Numbered from the stretch's first letter, positions 53,718 to 62,799 are shown. The stretch: 64,000 bases of DNA from Hamadaea sp013361475 (GCF_040654195.1 NZ_JBFAHM010000011.1:248001-312000); one strand, 5' to 3'. Numbers and translations: made by a program. Notes: a model not told the origin generated them from the letters alone.

Positions 53718-54413
53718 TCACGTCAGCGTGGGGGCGATCCATGCCGCAGCGGCATGCCCTTCACAATCCGCGGCGTTCAGGATCTCCGCGGTCAACGACA
53801 TCCGCAACGCCCCGGAGACGTCCACCTCGAGGGTCTTGACCTGCCCGAGGGTGACCGTGACCGACCGGGCCGCCGCGCCGTCGACCGCGACGGTGAACTT
53901 GACCCGGATACCCGAGGCAGTGCCGGCATCGCCGAGCCCCACCTTGGTGACCAGACGCTGGTATTTACGATCCAGCTGAAACTCGTCGCCTGCCGCGGTG
54001 CCGACGACGTAACAGACCAGGTCCGCGGCGTAGACGTCTTCGTACTCGACGGCGTTGACCTTGCGAGTGCCCGGCGAGAAGCCGCGCTGGTATTCAGGGC
54101 CGACGAGCGCGACATCCAGGAGAGAGGTCGCACCGGCGACCTGGCCGGCGGGTGAACTCGGACTGGCACTGTCCAGCGCCGACGGCGACGGCCGGTCCAA
54201 AGCAGTGGCATTGCCCGATCCCGCACGAGCGTCACCGGGCACTTCCTTGTCCGGACCGAGATGAATCAAGCCGGCGACGACGCCGGCGATCGCGGTGACC
54301 GCAGCGGCCGCCACCACCCCAGCCGCACCGATCCACGCCACCTTCACAGATGCGTCACCGGGCTTGCGCTGTCCCTCGTTCTGTCGCGTGTGGAACGACT
54401 CCGGCTCGGTCAC
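53718..54413 (-). CDS. membrane-anchored protein with NPCBM-like C-terminal domain
   Basis: A 231-residue protein: short cytoplasmic part, one transmembrane helix (AWIGAAGVVAAAAVTAIAGVV near 27-48), a Ser/Pro/Ala linker, then about 135 residues patterned like NPCBM carbohydrate-binding modules (LVTKVGLGDAGTASG, VKFTVAVDGAAARSVTV, VKTLEVDVSGALRMSLTAEIL, HAAAAWIAPTL). It may bind wall or extracellular glycans. GTG 54413 is the likeliest start; no ribosome site is obvious. It converges on the GntR gene with 7 nt between stops. Confidence 0.7.
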   Translation of the reverse strand: MTEPESFHTRQNEGQRKPGDASVKVAWIGAAGVVAAAAVTAIAGVVAGLIHLGPDKEVPGDARAGSGNATALDRPSPSALDSASPSSPAGQVAGATSLLDVALVGPEYQRGFSPGTRKVNAVEYEDVYAADLVCYVVGTAAGDEFQLDRKYQRLVTKVGLGDAGTASGIRVKFTVAVDGAAARSVTVTLGQVKTLEVDVSGALRMSLTAEILNAADCEGHAAAAWIAPTLT

Positions 54414-54626
54414 GGCGCAGATCGTATCGCAATGGCTCAATTGCCGGCCCGGGCCGGAGTGCTCGCTGTCATCGCAGGTGACGATGCGGTCATCCTCGGC
54501 AGGGTCGTCGCGGTGATCCGCCGGTTGTAACCCGACCGGCAGACTGACCCTCTCCGGCGTGCGGTCGCTCACGCTCCGGCCGGGGCGGCCGTGGTCCGGT
54601 TTGCTCGCCGACGCTATGGTGCAGCC

Positions 54627-55793
54627 GTGGCTGATCAAGGTCCCATCCAGCACGTCGGGCGCAAGAGGCTTCGACCCCCGAAGCAGCCGAAAACCCCGAA
54701 GCGGCCGAAGATCCAGCCAGCCGGCACCCACCCGGCGACAGGTCAGCCGGCCATCGGCCGGCCTGCGAAGGCGTCGCGAACGAAGCAGTCCCGGTGGGCC
54801 TGGTTGAGTGCCGTCGCCGTCATCGGCGGCCTAATGGCGGCGGTCGTCGCGTACGCCTTCCTCGGCACCATCCTGCGCCCGGCATACGTCAGCGGCGCGT
54901 GCCACCTGTCGGCGTGCTCCACCGAGGGCATGGTGATCGCGGGCTGGCTGGTCATCGCGCTGCCCGCCGGATTGATCGCCGCGACCGCATTGGTGCACAA
55001 GCGGGCGGGGAACACGACCAAGCGAGTGCTGCTCGGGATCACCATCGCAGCCGTGCTGATGGCGATGTCGTTCATCCCGGGTCGCCGAAGCCGGGGCTTG
55101 TCCGACCTCGTGAAAGGACCCGGCGCCGACCAGTTCATCGACGGCCTCATGTGGGCGTTCGGCGGTCTCGGCGCGACCCTGCTCGTGCTGATCCTGCTGG
55201 CCGTCATCGCCCAGAAGGCGCCAGCCGTCAACCGCACCTTCGCCGTCGCGTCCACGGCCGCGGGCGCGGTGCTGATCCTGGCCGCCATCCCGGTGGCGGT
55301 CTCCGCCACAGACTCGACCGGGACGAACGCCGAGGAGATCTTCCCCGCCGTTCTGCGCATGAACGACGATGTCCTCACCCGGACCACGACGGCGAACCAG
55401 CGCGGCTGCGACGGAGTACTGCCCGACGACGCGCTGCTGAACGCCGAGAACTGCATCCTGGCCCTGCATGTGGCGTACCGCACCGACGACAGCGACGCCG
55501 TCGCCGGCCTGTGGGCCGTGCTCTACGGCAGCAACGACGCCGCCCGCAGCGTGCGCGCGTTGCTGCCGTCGGCGTCGTCGGGCACCGTCGTCGGGGTCTA
55601 TTCGACGAACGACTCCTGGCTGCTTCTGGGAACCGGCTCGCACGCCGACGGCCGCACCATCGCCGACGACGAACGACCCTGGGTCGCCTGGCCGCTGCGC
55701 CAGGTGGCGTACCGGTTCATCGGATTCCACACCGGGCTGCTGCTCGATCCCGACCCGGGCGACGAGGTCCATCCCCGTGGAACGACAGGGTGA
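54627..55793 (+). CDS. hypothetical membrane protein
   Basis: A 388-residue protein I cannot name. A Lys/Pro/Arg-rich N-terminal tail of about 55 residues (KQPKTPKRPKIQP) precedes five or six hydrophobic segments (from WAWLSAVAVIGGLMAAVVAYAF onward). The C-terminal 140 residues are outside any membrane segment and contain Cys (RGCDGVLPDDALLNAENC). The topology suggests an extracytoplasmic C-terminal domain. GTG 54627 was chosen; the frame opens at 54591. No partner gene. Confidence 0.65.
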   Translation: MADQGPIQHVGRKRLRPPKQPKTPKRPKIQPAGTHPATGQPAIGRPAKASRTKQSRWAWLSAVAVIGGLMAAVVAYAFLGTILRPAYVSGACHLSACSTEGMVIAGWLVIALPAGLIAATALVHKRAGNTTKRVLLGITIAAVLMAMSFIPGRRSRGLSDLVKGPGADQFIDGLMWAFGGLGATLLVLILLAVIAQKAPAVNRTFAVASTAAGAVLILAAIPVAVSATDSTGTNAEEIFPAVLRMNDDVLTRTTTANQRGCDGVLPDDALLNAENCILALHVAYRTDDSDAVAGLWAVLYGSNDAARSVRALLPSASSGTVVGVYSTNDSWLLLGTGSHADGRTIADDERPWVAWPLRQVAYRFIGFHTGLLLDPDPGDEVHPRGTTG

Positions 55794-55805
55794 TGAATCC
55801 GGTCG

Positions 55806-56660
55806 TCACGTCTGGTCGCGAAGGCGCGTCAGGAAGGCGTCCACCGCGGCCCGGAACGCCGTCGGCTGCTCGAACCACGGAAAGTGGCCACTGCGGTCGA
55901 TGACGGCGATCTGCCCCGAACCGAACAGCCCGGCCAGCTTCGTCGCCGGGCCGACGCCGACACTGGTGCCCTGAGCACCGGCGACGACCAGGACCGGAGC
56001 ATCCACCCGCGCCAACCGGCCCGCGAGATCAGCCGGCGGGTCGACGCTGAAATACGCCCGGTTGGCGGCATAGCTGTAGCGCAACTTCCGCGCATGCGCC
56101 TCCTCGGCCGGACCCCAGCTCGCGTACGACATCGGCGCGATGCGGGCGTACCAGTCGGTGAGCCCGTCGTCGTCGTGCTGCTCCGGGCCGGTCTGCCAGG
56201 CCGCGTAGGCGGCGTCGAAGGCGGGATCGCCGCGCCGGGCGTCGACGACCTGATCGACCCCGGGACCGCCCGGCACCAGGTAGCCGGTCGGCGGTGTGAC
56301 CAGCACGAGCCCGCCCACGGACGCCAGGAACTGCGCTGCGTAGGCGATCGCCAGCCGCGTACCGGCCGAATGGCCCAGCAACACGATCCGGCGTAGCCCG
56401 AGGTGCTCACGCAGCCGCTCGACATCCTCAGCCTGCCGCCAGAACGAGGCGACCTGCCGATCGGCGGGCAACGGCGACTTTCCGACGCCGCGCAGATGCG
56501 GGACGACCAGTGGGCGTACGCCCGACAGCCCGGCCAAGTCATCTAGGTAGGACGGATGGGCGGCGGCGCCGCCGGCGAGGACGACGATCGGCTCACCGGC
56601 GGCGGTGCCGATCCGGTCGTAGTGGAGGTCGGCGTCGTCGTGCGTGCGGTAGGTGTTCAT
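55806..56660 (-). CDS. alpha/beta-fold hydrolase
   Basis: A 284-residue cytoplasmic hydrolase: PIVVLAGGAAAHPSYLDDLAGLSG (oxyanion region), VVPHLRGVGKSP, LLGHSAGTRLA with nucleophile Ser98, VDAPVLVVAGAQGTSVG with the Asp region, and DRSGHFPWFEQP with the catalytic His. The layout fits proline-iminopeptidase/haloalkane-type hydrolases, so an ester or peptide substrate is open. It converges with the membrane-protein gene at 55793. Confidence 0.88.
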   Translation of the reverse strand: MNTYRTHDDADLHYDRIGTAAGEPIVVLAGGAAAHPSYLDDLAGLSGVRPLVVPHLRGVGKSPLPADRQVASFWRQAEDVERLREHLGLRRIVLLGHSAGTRLAIAYAAQFLASVGGLVLVTPPTGYLVPGGPGVDQVVDARRGDPAFDAAYAAWQTGPEQHDDDGLTDWYARIAPMSYASWGPAEEAHARKLRYSYAANRAYFSVDPPADLAGRLARVDAPVLVVAGAQGTSVGVGPATKLAGLFGSGQIAVIDRSGHFPWFEQPTAFRAAVDAFLTRLRDQT

Positions 56661-56786
56661 CTGGGTTCCCTTCGGATGCCACAGGGGCGCTCCGACGGTC
56701 CTGTCCCAGAGGAGCCGTTCAGCCGTGACGAGGGGGGAGCACCCGGCCTGCTACTGCGGTAATGGGTCTCACCTCCCACGGATCGG

Positions 56787-57254
56787 TCACGTTCCCGCGA
56801 CGGTACCAGACCACACGTCGGCGGACTGACTGGCCTCGTGCAGGACTTCTGGGCCCGGCGCGTGCTCTCCGTGCCCAGAACGACGGCTCATCAGGCTGCG
56901 CGCGCTGGGCCCCGAGGCTTGAAGCGGCGAACCTCCTGCGGCCAGCCACACGCCTCCGCGATTTTCAGCCCACATCTTCGCCGTCTGCTCGTCCGGCACG
57001 TCGACGATGGTCAACCCGCCGAGGAACTCCTTCGTCTCGACGTAGGGCCCGTCGGTGAACAACAAGGTTCCGCTCGTGGCGTCGGCACTGAAGACAGGTC
57101 CGTCCTCCTCCTCCAGCCCACCGGCGAACACATAGGCGCCGGCGGCCTTGATCTCCTCGACGACCGCCCTGGAGAGCGGCCCGCGGCCGCGGAACCACTC
57201 CTCGCTGTGGTCGCCCACCCACTGCTGGTTGAAGTAAATGAGGTACTCGGCCAT
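56787..57254 (-). CDS. YCII-domain protein with frameshifted C-terminus
   Basis: The first about 98 residues are a normal YCII (YciI-like) ferredoxin-like fold: MAEYLIYFNQQWVGDHSEEW, VEEIKAAGAYVFAGGLEEE, TDGPYVETKEFLGGLTIVDV and AKMWAE. At an AAAA run (56962-56965) the frame shifts. The alternative frame continues IAEACGWPQEVRRFKP, exactly what relatives have, and would stop near 56891. The present frame instead adds about 55 unrelated residues. The protein may still fold, since the lost part is the last helix. Function in this family is usually unknown. Confidence 0.75.
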   Translation of the reverse strand: MAEYLIYFNQQWVGDHSEEWFRGRGPLSRAVVEEIKAAGAYVFAGGLEEEDGPVFSADATSGTLLFTDGPYVETKEFLGGLTIVDVPDEQTAKMWAENRGGVWLAAGGSPLQASGPSARSLMSRRSGHGEHAPGPEVLHEASQSADVWSGTVAGT

Positions 57255-57427
57255 GCTGGCTCCCTCCGCTCGGCCGGACCGGGTGTCCGCGCCCGCCTAC
57301 GCTACGAACGGCGTCCGGCAGATCCGACAACCCTCCGCCAGAAATCTTCGCCGAATCTTCGCCGGGCTGATCTGTCAACGAGTCGAGCAGGGGAGTCGGC
57401 GCGGCGGATCGACAGTAGCCTGCGTGG

Positions 57428-58048
57428 ATGTTGGTGGACATCATCGTTCAGTTCGCGACCGTCTTTCTGGGGGCGTACCTGGCGTTCGCGGCCGAGGAAC
57501 TGCGTCAACGACGGCAGACGCGGCACTGGGCACGCACCCACATCCGGCAGCTGTCGTCGCTGTTCCGCGCCGAGACACAGACGTCGCACGTGGCCGACAA
57601 CGTACTGGCGGAACAGCTCGCGGCGCTCGACGCCTGGCTCGCCGCGCGCACGAGCGAAGATCTGACCGGCCCACAATGGGATGCTGCCGTCAACACGGTG
57701 AGCGCTCGTGGCCCCGACCTGGGGTCCCTGCTGCGAGGTGAGCCGGTGGCGCTACTGCCGCCCGACCTGGCGCTGGCACTGGCCGCGGTGGAAGGCGCAG
57801 GCCGGGAACTGGAGATGGCGTTCGGGTCGGTCAGTGCACTGCGCGACCGGGTGATCTCGTTGTGGGCCGAGCGGCGTGTACCGCTGGACGACGCCGATCG
57901 GCGCATCGTGATCTTGTATCGGTCCGCCGTGGTCGACTACGCCGCGCTGATCAACCAGGCAGTGTCGGCGGTCAACGCGGCGATGATCCAGATGGACGCG
58001 TGGGCGGGTCGCGGCCGGTCGGCTGAGGCCGGCGCGCATGAGCGATGA
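57428..58048 (+). CDS. hypothetical protein with N-terminal membrane helix
   Basis: A 206-residue protein: a short N-terminal hydrophobic helix (VDIIVQFATVFLGAYLAF) followed by a charged, mostly helical cytoplasmic part (EELRQRRQTRHWARTHIRQL; LALAAVEGAGRELEMAFGSVSALRDRVI). The pattern resembles small actinobacterial proteins of unknown function tethered to the membrane. I do not recognise a domain. Its end overlaps the ComB-like gene by 11 nt, so they may be co-expressed. Confidence 0.65.
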   Translation: MLVDIIVQFATVFLGAYLAFAAEELRQRRQTRHWARTHIRQLSSLFRAETQTSHVADNVLAEQLAALDAWLAARTSEDLTGPQWDAAVNTVSARGPDLGSLLRGEPVALLPPDLALALAAVEGAGRELEMAFGSVSALRDRVISLWAERRVPLDDADRRIVILYRSAVVDYAALINQAVSAVNAAMIQMDAWAGRGRSAEAGAHER

Positions 58049-58742
58049 TCTTGGAATGGATGTTCGTTTCGCTGGTATCGCCGAGCTGACCCGCGTCCAG
58101 TCCGTCGCCGTCGTCATCGACGTCCTGCGCGCCTTCACCGTGGCCGCCTGGGCGTTCAATCAGGGGGCGGAGAAGATCGTGCTTGCGGAATCACTCGATG
58201 AAGCACTCGCCTTGAAGGAACGCCATCCGGATTGGGTAGCCCTCAAAGACGGTCCACCCGCACCCGGATTCGACGCCGTCAACTCGCCCGCATTGCTGAC
58301 GTCGATCGACGTGGCCGGACGGACCGTCGTGCAGAAGACGACCAACGGAACCGTAGGCGTCCACGCCGCCAAAGATGCGTCATTGTTGCTGTGCGCGAGT
58401 TTCGTGGTGGCGGAGGCGACGGCCCAGCTGCTCCAGACGTGCGAAGACCGCTCTGTCACGTTCGTGGTCACCGGCGAGAATGGACAGGCCGATGAAGACC
58501 TGGCCTGCGCCCAATACATTGCGGGCAGGGCAGCCGGGACCGACATAGACGCGGCTGACTTCCTTCGCCGGGCCGCCGAGTCTCGCGCCGCCGCCGATCT
58601 GCACGACGGGGCGCGCGGCGGCCTGCCAGGAGTTCATGTCGACGACGTAGCGCTGTGCCTGGAGGCTGACCGGTTTCCCTTCGCCATGGTGGCAGCATCC
58701 GACGGCCCGCTCATGGTCCTGCGCCCGCACGCGATCTCCTGA
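58038..58742 (+). CDS. 2-phosphosulfolactate-phosphatase-like (ComB-family) protein
   Basis: A 234-residue protein patterned on ComB: VAVVIDVLRAFTVAAWAFNQGAEKI, VALKDGPPAPGFDAVNSPALL and VVQKTTNGTVGVHAAKDA, then FVVTGENGQADEDLACAQYI. Archaeal ComB removes phosphate from 2-phosphosulfolactate in coenzyme M synthesis; actinomycetes that keep the family do not make that coenzyme, so another phospho-acid is likely the substrate. ATG 58038 overlaps the upstream gene; ATG 58056 is possible. Confidence 0.82.
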   Translation: MSDDLGMDVRFAGIAELTRVQSVAVVIDVLRAFTVAAWAFNQGAEKIVLAESLDEALALKERHPDWVALKDGPPAPGFDAVNSPALLTSIDVAGRTVVQKTTNGTVGVHAAKDASLLLCASFVVAEATAQLLQTCEDRSVTFVVTGENGQADEDLACAQYIAGRAAGTDIDAADFLRRAAESRAAADLHDGARGGLPGVHVDDVALCLEADRFPFAMVAASDGPLMVLRPHAIS

Positions 58743-58817
58743 CGTTCCGTGTGACCGTCGACCGGGACGCTCGCGGAGACCAGTCACGACGGGGAAGAAC
58801 CCGGTAGCTTCGATCCC

Positions 58818-60155
58818 ATGAACATCCCTCCATACAAGACGGTCGCGATCGGGTTCCTGCTCGCGACCATCCTGCTGTCCGCGACGCCCGCCTCGGCCGC
58901 GTCGAGCAACGGTGCCGACATCCACTTCGAACCCTTCCCGAGCCCACCCGGATCCGTCACGACACAGACCCAAGACCTCGCCGACCGCCTCGCCGCCATA
59001 GTCGACCAAACACCAGACGGCATGGCAGGCGTACGCATCGACGGTCCGAACGCGATCACACTGACGATCCCACCGAACGCCGACGCCGCCGCGGCGCAGA
59101 GCGTGATCAAACGTGAAGCAGCCCAGTTCTCCCAAGCCGGTGCCGCACCGACCGTACGCGTCCAACGCGCCGGGCGAAGCCGAGCAGAGCTGACGAAGGT
59201 CCGCGCAGACCTCGAAAACCTGTGGCGAGCCGGAACCTGGGCCGACAAGGTCACCGGAGTAGGCACCGACTCCGCCCGCGGCGTCGCCGTCGTCTACGCG
59301 GTCGACGACTCCGTCATCGCGCGGAAGGCCATCAAGGCCCGCTTCGGCGATGCCGTGGTGTTCCGGCACATGGAGGTGCCCAAGGCCGCCGAGGCCGATC
59401 GTTCACGCGACACCGCCGCGCACTTTGGCGGCGCAGGCATCTACATGTGGAATGTCGCGCACACCGGCCGGCGCGGCTGGTGCTCCACCAGCTTCCCGGT
59501 CGTGCTCGACGGCCAGCGATACATGCTCACCGCCGGTCACTGCCTGCCCGGAAGCACCCAGCACCCGCGAGCCTGGGCCAGCGCATTCACTACAGCGACC
59601 CCCATTCCCAGCTCGAGTTACTACTTCGGCAACCTTTACACCACGACCCTGGCCGGAACCATGGACTCGACCAGCGACGGCACGCAGGACCGTTACGGAG
59701 ACTGGGCGATCATGTCCGGATCCACGTACGCGCCCTACGTCTACAACTGCGCGAACCTGACCGGCAGCTGCACCTCGCTTCCCGTCGGAGCGGCGAGCTG
59801 GACCACGCCGGTGCTGGGCGCGGCGATCTGCACCAGCGGCTGGACGACGGCACAGATCTGTCGTCAGTACGTCGTCGACACCGACTGCACCTGCGCCGTT
59901 GCGTACTCCGGCGGCACCGCGAACGTCGCACACATCGCGATCTTCCGATCCGACCAGAACAACGACGGGGTCTACGACTGCAACACCACTCGAGGCGGGG
60001 ACTCCGGCGGTGCGGTGTATCAAGGGATCAGCGGTCGGCCGGGATACGTACGGGCCCTCGGCAATGTGACCGCAGGTGACGACTGCACCTCCTACTACAC
60101 GAAGCTGGAGGGCCTCCGCGCCTGGAACAGCTCCTTCAGTATGCCCACCTTGTAA
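58818..60155 (+). CDS. secreted trypsin-like (S1) serine protease
   Basis: A 445-residue pre-pro-protease. The signal peptide (VAIGFLLATILLSATPASA) is followed by a pro-region to about residue 205, including FGDAVVFRHMEVPKAA, then the protease domain. The catalytic triad is His241 (LTAGHC), Asp295 (YGDWAIM) and Ser396 (RGGDSGGAVY), with five or more Cys pairs possible. The class is that of actinomycete alpha-lytic/streptogrisin-like enzymes. It probably digests extracellular protein. A strong hairpin follows 25 nt after the stop. Confidence 0.9.
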   Translation: MNIPPYKTVAIGFLLATILLSATPASAASSNGADIHFEPFPSPPGSVTTQTQDLADRLAAIVDQTPDGMAGVRIDGPNAITLTIPPNADAAAAQSVIKREAAQFSQAGAAPTVRVQRAGRSRAELTKVRADLENLWRAGTWADKVTGVGTDSARGVAVVYAVDDSVIARKAIKARFGDAVVFRHMEVPKAAEADRSRDTAAHFGGAGIYMWNVAHTGRRGWCSTSFPVVLDGQRYMLTAGHCLPGSTQHPRAWASAFTTATPIPSSSYYFGNLYTTTLAGTMDSTSDGTQDRYGDWAIMSGSTYAPYVYNCANLTGSCTSLPVGAASWTTPVLGAAICTSGWTTAQICRQYVVDTDCTCAVAYSGGTANVAHIAIFRSDQNNDGVYDCNTTRGGDSGGAVYQGISGRPGYVRALGNVTAGDDCTSYYTKLEGLRAWNSSFSMPTL

Positions 60156-60179
60156 CCGGCGGCCGCCGGGCATGTCGAA

Positions 60180-60211
60180 GCGGCGCGGTTCCCGCCAGGG
60201 AGCCGCGCCGC
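60180..60211 (+). terminator. hairpin terminator after the S1 protease gene
   Basis: Outer arms GCGGCGCGG and CCGCGCCGC pair over 9 bp, and inner TCCC pairs with GGGA, giving a long stem with a 5-nt loop 24 nt after the protease stop codon. Confidence 0.72.
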
Positions 60212-60392
60212 CACCGGCCGCGCGACCAGCGCGGGCTGGTCGCCTCGAGAGTGCGGCAGCATTCCATGATCCGGCGCCGCCCGCGAACCGGCTGCCACGG
60301 CCAGGGCACAACCGATGCCACGCCGTTGCAGCCGGTCACGCAGCCGTGCTGCTCCACCCATGAACCGGCTAGTCACTGCAGTCCCCGGGCAC

Positions 60393-60914
60393 CTATTCCT
60401 GCGGGCCGGCCGCGTAAAGGCGTGTGGCCTGCAGAAAGGCTACCGTCTCGGCGAACTGTTCATCGGTGAGGATGGGACCGACAGTCTTGCGCGGCCCAAC
60501 GACTCGGTCGGCTTGCCGCTGCACCGGCGTTTCGACCTCCGTCCCATCCACCAGCCTCACAACGATCGCGTCCCGCACCGTCGCCAGCCCGGAAATGCGG
60601 GCGGGGCGGCTATAGACTTCCGCCACGTCAGCCCACGGGAGCGTCCGCGTCCGCAGGACGCGAACCACCCGGACCTGCCGGGCCCGGACGTAGATGCCGG
60701 TGCGATACATCCGCCAGACGTAGGCGAGCATCAACGTCAAGAACCCGCCCACGAACGCTGCCTCCACCGCGCGAAACCCTTGCTGGACGGCACTGCGCGC
60801 GAACGCGGCGGCAAACGCCAGGATGATCGCGCCAAAGCCCAGGATGAGCCACTGTGCTGGACCGGTTGGATTCACGCGCCGCCAACGTCTCACCACGACA
60901 TCGTCGCCACCCAT
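60393..60914 (-). CDS. membrane protein with bacterial PH-like domain
   Basis: A 173-residue protein beginning MGGDDVVVRRWRRVNP. Two hydrophobic segments (about 21-44 and 52-70) precede a roughly 90-residue beta-rich C-terminal domain (GIYVRARQVRVVRVLRTRTLPWADVAEV; DAIVVRLVDGTEVETPVQRQAD) typical of bPH-type (PH_6) domains. The role is unknown. ATG 60914 was chosen because residues upstream in the frame show no pattern. It has no operon partner. Confidence 0.75.
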   Translation of the reverse strand: MGGDDVVVRRWRRVNPTGPAQWLILGFGAIILAFAAAFARSAVQQGFRAVEAAFVGGFLTLMLAYVWRMYRTGIYVRARQVRVVRVLRTRTLPWADVAEVYSRPARISGLATVRDAIVVRLVDGTEVETPVQRQADRVVGPRKTVGPILTDEQFAETVAFLQATRLYAAGPQE

Positions 60915-61078
60915 GTCAACCCGACCACGGGGGAGCAGGCCATGGACCCTCGCCGCCTGCCCTTGCTCGACCACGCCAGCCGGAGCCCCGCGATTTCGTT
61001 GGGTCACAGCGCATCGATCCGGCGCGAAACTGAATCGCAATTCCACGCCCGGCTCGACGAGAACGGAAGGGCACCTAC

Positions 61079-62383
61079 ATGTTCAGACCCTCCCTTCGTA
61101 CCCTCGCACGCGTACTTCTGGCCGCCGTCTTGGTGGTCTCCGCATCGGCGTTGCCCGCGCCGGTGTCGGCCGCCGGAACTCGACCGCTGTTCCAACTGCC
61201 GTTTCCCTGTGGTGATCGCTGGTTGATGGACACCTATCCAGGACACGGCGACTACAAAATCGACATGACGCATTCCAGCGGCAACAGCCTGGGCCGCGCC
61301 ATCCTCGCGTCAGCCTCCGGAACGGTGTCCTTCGCCGGTTGGGGAGACAGCGGCGGCTGGTGGGTGATGATCGACCACGGCGGCGGCTGGCAGACCCAAT
61401 ACCTGCACATGCAGTACGCGCCGAGCGTCAGCCAGGGCCAGTCGGTGGCCCGCGGCCAGCGGATCGGATACGTCGGCAGCACCGGCGACTCCACCGGACC
61501 CCACCTGCACTACGTCCAGTATCGCGACGGCGCTCGCACCGAGGCGTACTTCAACGGCGTGCCCTCGGGCATGACCACCGATTACAGCGCCGCGCGATAT
61601 ATCACCAGCTACAACGGGTGCTCGCAGCCCGGGGAGGTCTCCGACTTCAACGGCGACGGCCGGGCGGACGTGATCGGCGTCGACTCCGGCGGTGACATGC
61701 TCTTCTACCCGAACAACGGCGGAGTCTTCGGCGCCACCGTGCAGATCGGCCAAGGCTGGGGAACCTTCCGTCAGGTCATGGCGGCCGACTTCTCCGGCGA
61801 CGGTCACGCTGACATCCTTGGTGTCGACTCCGGCGGGTACTTCTGGTATTACCCGAACAACGGCAACGCCATCTCCACGACGACGCGTCGCCAGATCGGC
61901 CAGGGCTGGGGCACGTTCAAGTTCGTCATGGCGGCCGACTTCTCCGGCGACGGTCACGCCGACATCCTGGGCGTCGACTCCAGCGGCGACCTCTGGTATT
62001 ACCCCAACAACGGCAACGCCATCTCGACCACGACGCGCGTCCAGCTCGGCCAGGGCTGGGGCACGTTCAAGCACGTTTTCGCAGCCGACTTCTCCGGCGA
62101 CGGGCAGTCCGACGTCCTCGGCGTCGATTCAGGCGGATATCTCTGGTACTACCCGAAGAACGGCACCACCATCTCGACGTCGACGCGGGTTCAGCTCGGC
62201 CAGGGCTGGGGGACGTTCAAGCACGTCTTCGCCTCGGACTTCTCCGGCGATGGCCACGCTGACATCCTTGGTGTCGACTCCGGCGGGTACCTGCGCTATT
62301 ACCCGAACAACGGCAACGCCATCTCCAGTGCGACGAGCAAGCAGATCGGTCAAGGCTGGGGCACGTTCAAGCAGGTCATGTAG
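61079..62383 (+). CDS. secreted M23 metallopeptidase with five FG-GAP/VCBS-type repeats
   Basis: A 434-residue secreted protein. The signal peptide (VLLAAVLVVSASALPAPVSA) precedes an M23 lysostaphin-like domain, about 34-182: GHGDYKIDMTHSSGN (first metal-site region) and STGPHLHYVQY with the HxH metal ligands. Then come five repeats of 48-50 residues starting at Asp189, 237, 287, 337 and 387, each with a DFSGDGHAD-type Ca2+ loop and YYPNNGNAIS. It should cut peptidoglycan cross-links or small proteins outside the cell, the repeats aiding binding. A hairpin terminator lies 7 nt after the stop. Confidence 0.9.
   Translation: MFRPSLRTLARVLLAAVLVVSASALPAPVSAAGTRPLFQLPFPCGDRWLMDTYPGHGDYKIDMTHSSGNSLGRAILASASGTVSFAGWGDSGGWWVMIDHGGGWQTQYLHMQYAPSVSQGQSVARGQRIGYVGSTGDSTGPHLHYVQYRDGARTEAYFNGVPSGMTTDYSAARYITSYNGCSQPGEVSDFNGDGRADVIGVDSGGDMLFYPNNGGVFGATVQIGQGWGTFRQVMAADFSGDGHADILGVDSGGYFWYYPNNGNAISTTTRRQIGQGWGTFKFVMAADFSGDGHADILGVDSSGDLWYYPNNGNAISTTTRVQLGQGWGTFKHVFAADFSGDGQSDVLGVDSGGYLWYYPKNGTTISTSTRVQLGQGWGTFKHVFASDFSGDGHADILGVDSGGYLRYYPNNGNAISSATSKQIGQGWGTFKQVM
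61643..62380 (+). repeat. five tandem repeats of about 150 bp inside the M23 gene
   Basis: Units begin at the codons for Asp189, 237, 287, 337 and 387. Copies two to five are exactly 150 bp apart and share long identical blocks (for example GACTTCTCCGGCGA), while the first is 144 bp and more divergent. The near-identity at DNA level points to recent expansion. Confidence 0.9.
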
Positions 62384-62389
62384 GACGCA

Positions 62390-62419
62390 GATGGACGGCG
62401 GCCTCGGTCGCCGTCCATC
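62390..62419 (+). terminator. hairpin terminator after the M23 gene
   Basis: GATGGACGGCG and CGCCGTCCATC are perfectly complementary over 11 bp around an 8-nt loop, 7 nt after the M23 stop codon. Confidence 0.8.
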
Positions 62420-62507
62420 ACAGCTCGCCCGAAGCTCGGCGGACGCGCTTGCGCGCTGACGATCACGTCCCTCACCTGACGGTCGCAGCCGGCTCAGCGC
62501 AGTGCGT

Positions 62508-62768
62508 TCAGCTCCGTTTTCCCAGGCGGCGGATCTCAGCGCGGGCGTGGTCCACCTCCGGTGTCTCGTCTCCGTGCGCGTCGGCGATGGCGTTGGCGAG
62601 GTCTTGCGCGCCGCTGATGAGATGCCGGGCCTGACGCCGGTTGTGGAGGCGTTTGGCGTACTGGCGGCGCTCCTTGCGAAGTCCGCTGACGGCCTGCGGG
62701 AGAGGCGGGTCCGGCCGGACTCGCTTGCCGGCTGTTCCGCTTGACCTAGAGCGCGCTCCAGGTCGCAT
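62508..62768 (-). CDS. small basic hypothetical protein
   Basis: An 86-residue frame starting MRPGARSRSSGTAGK. The centre is Arg/Lys-rich and helical (LRKERRQYAKRLHNRRQARHLI) and the end more acidic (AHGDETPEVDHARAEIRRLGKR). It may be a small nucleic-acid-binding or coiled protein. I see no family, and it is divergent from the aldo/keto reductase gene. Confidence 0.45.
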   Translation of the reverse strand: MRPGARSRSSGTAGKRVRPDPPLPQAVSGLRKERRQYAKRLHNRRQARHLISGAQDLANAIADAHGDETPEVDHARAEIRRLGKRS

Positions 62769-62785
62769 AGTGACCCCCGTACGCA

Positions 62786-62799
62786 TTGGAGCGCTCCCA
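62786..62799. promoter_or_regulatory. CebR-like (LacI-family) operator
   Basis: TTGGAGCGCTCCCA contains the palindrome GGAGCGCTCC and differs at one base from TGGGAGCGCTCCCA, the CebR box known from cellulose-utilising streptomycetes. It lies in the divergent region 35-50 bp before the aldo/keto reductase start. A partial second copy (ATTGGAGCG) begins 15 bp downstream. Confidence 0.65.

Noticed and set aside
61643..62380. Regular 150-bp repeats as a CRISPR-like array
   Set aside because: The units are in frame, encode FG-GAP-type protein repeats and have no spacer/repeat alternation or cas genes.
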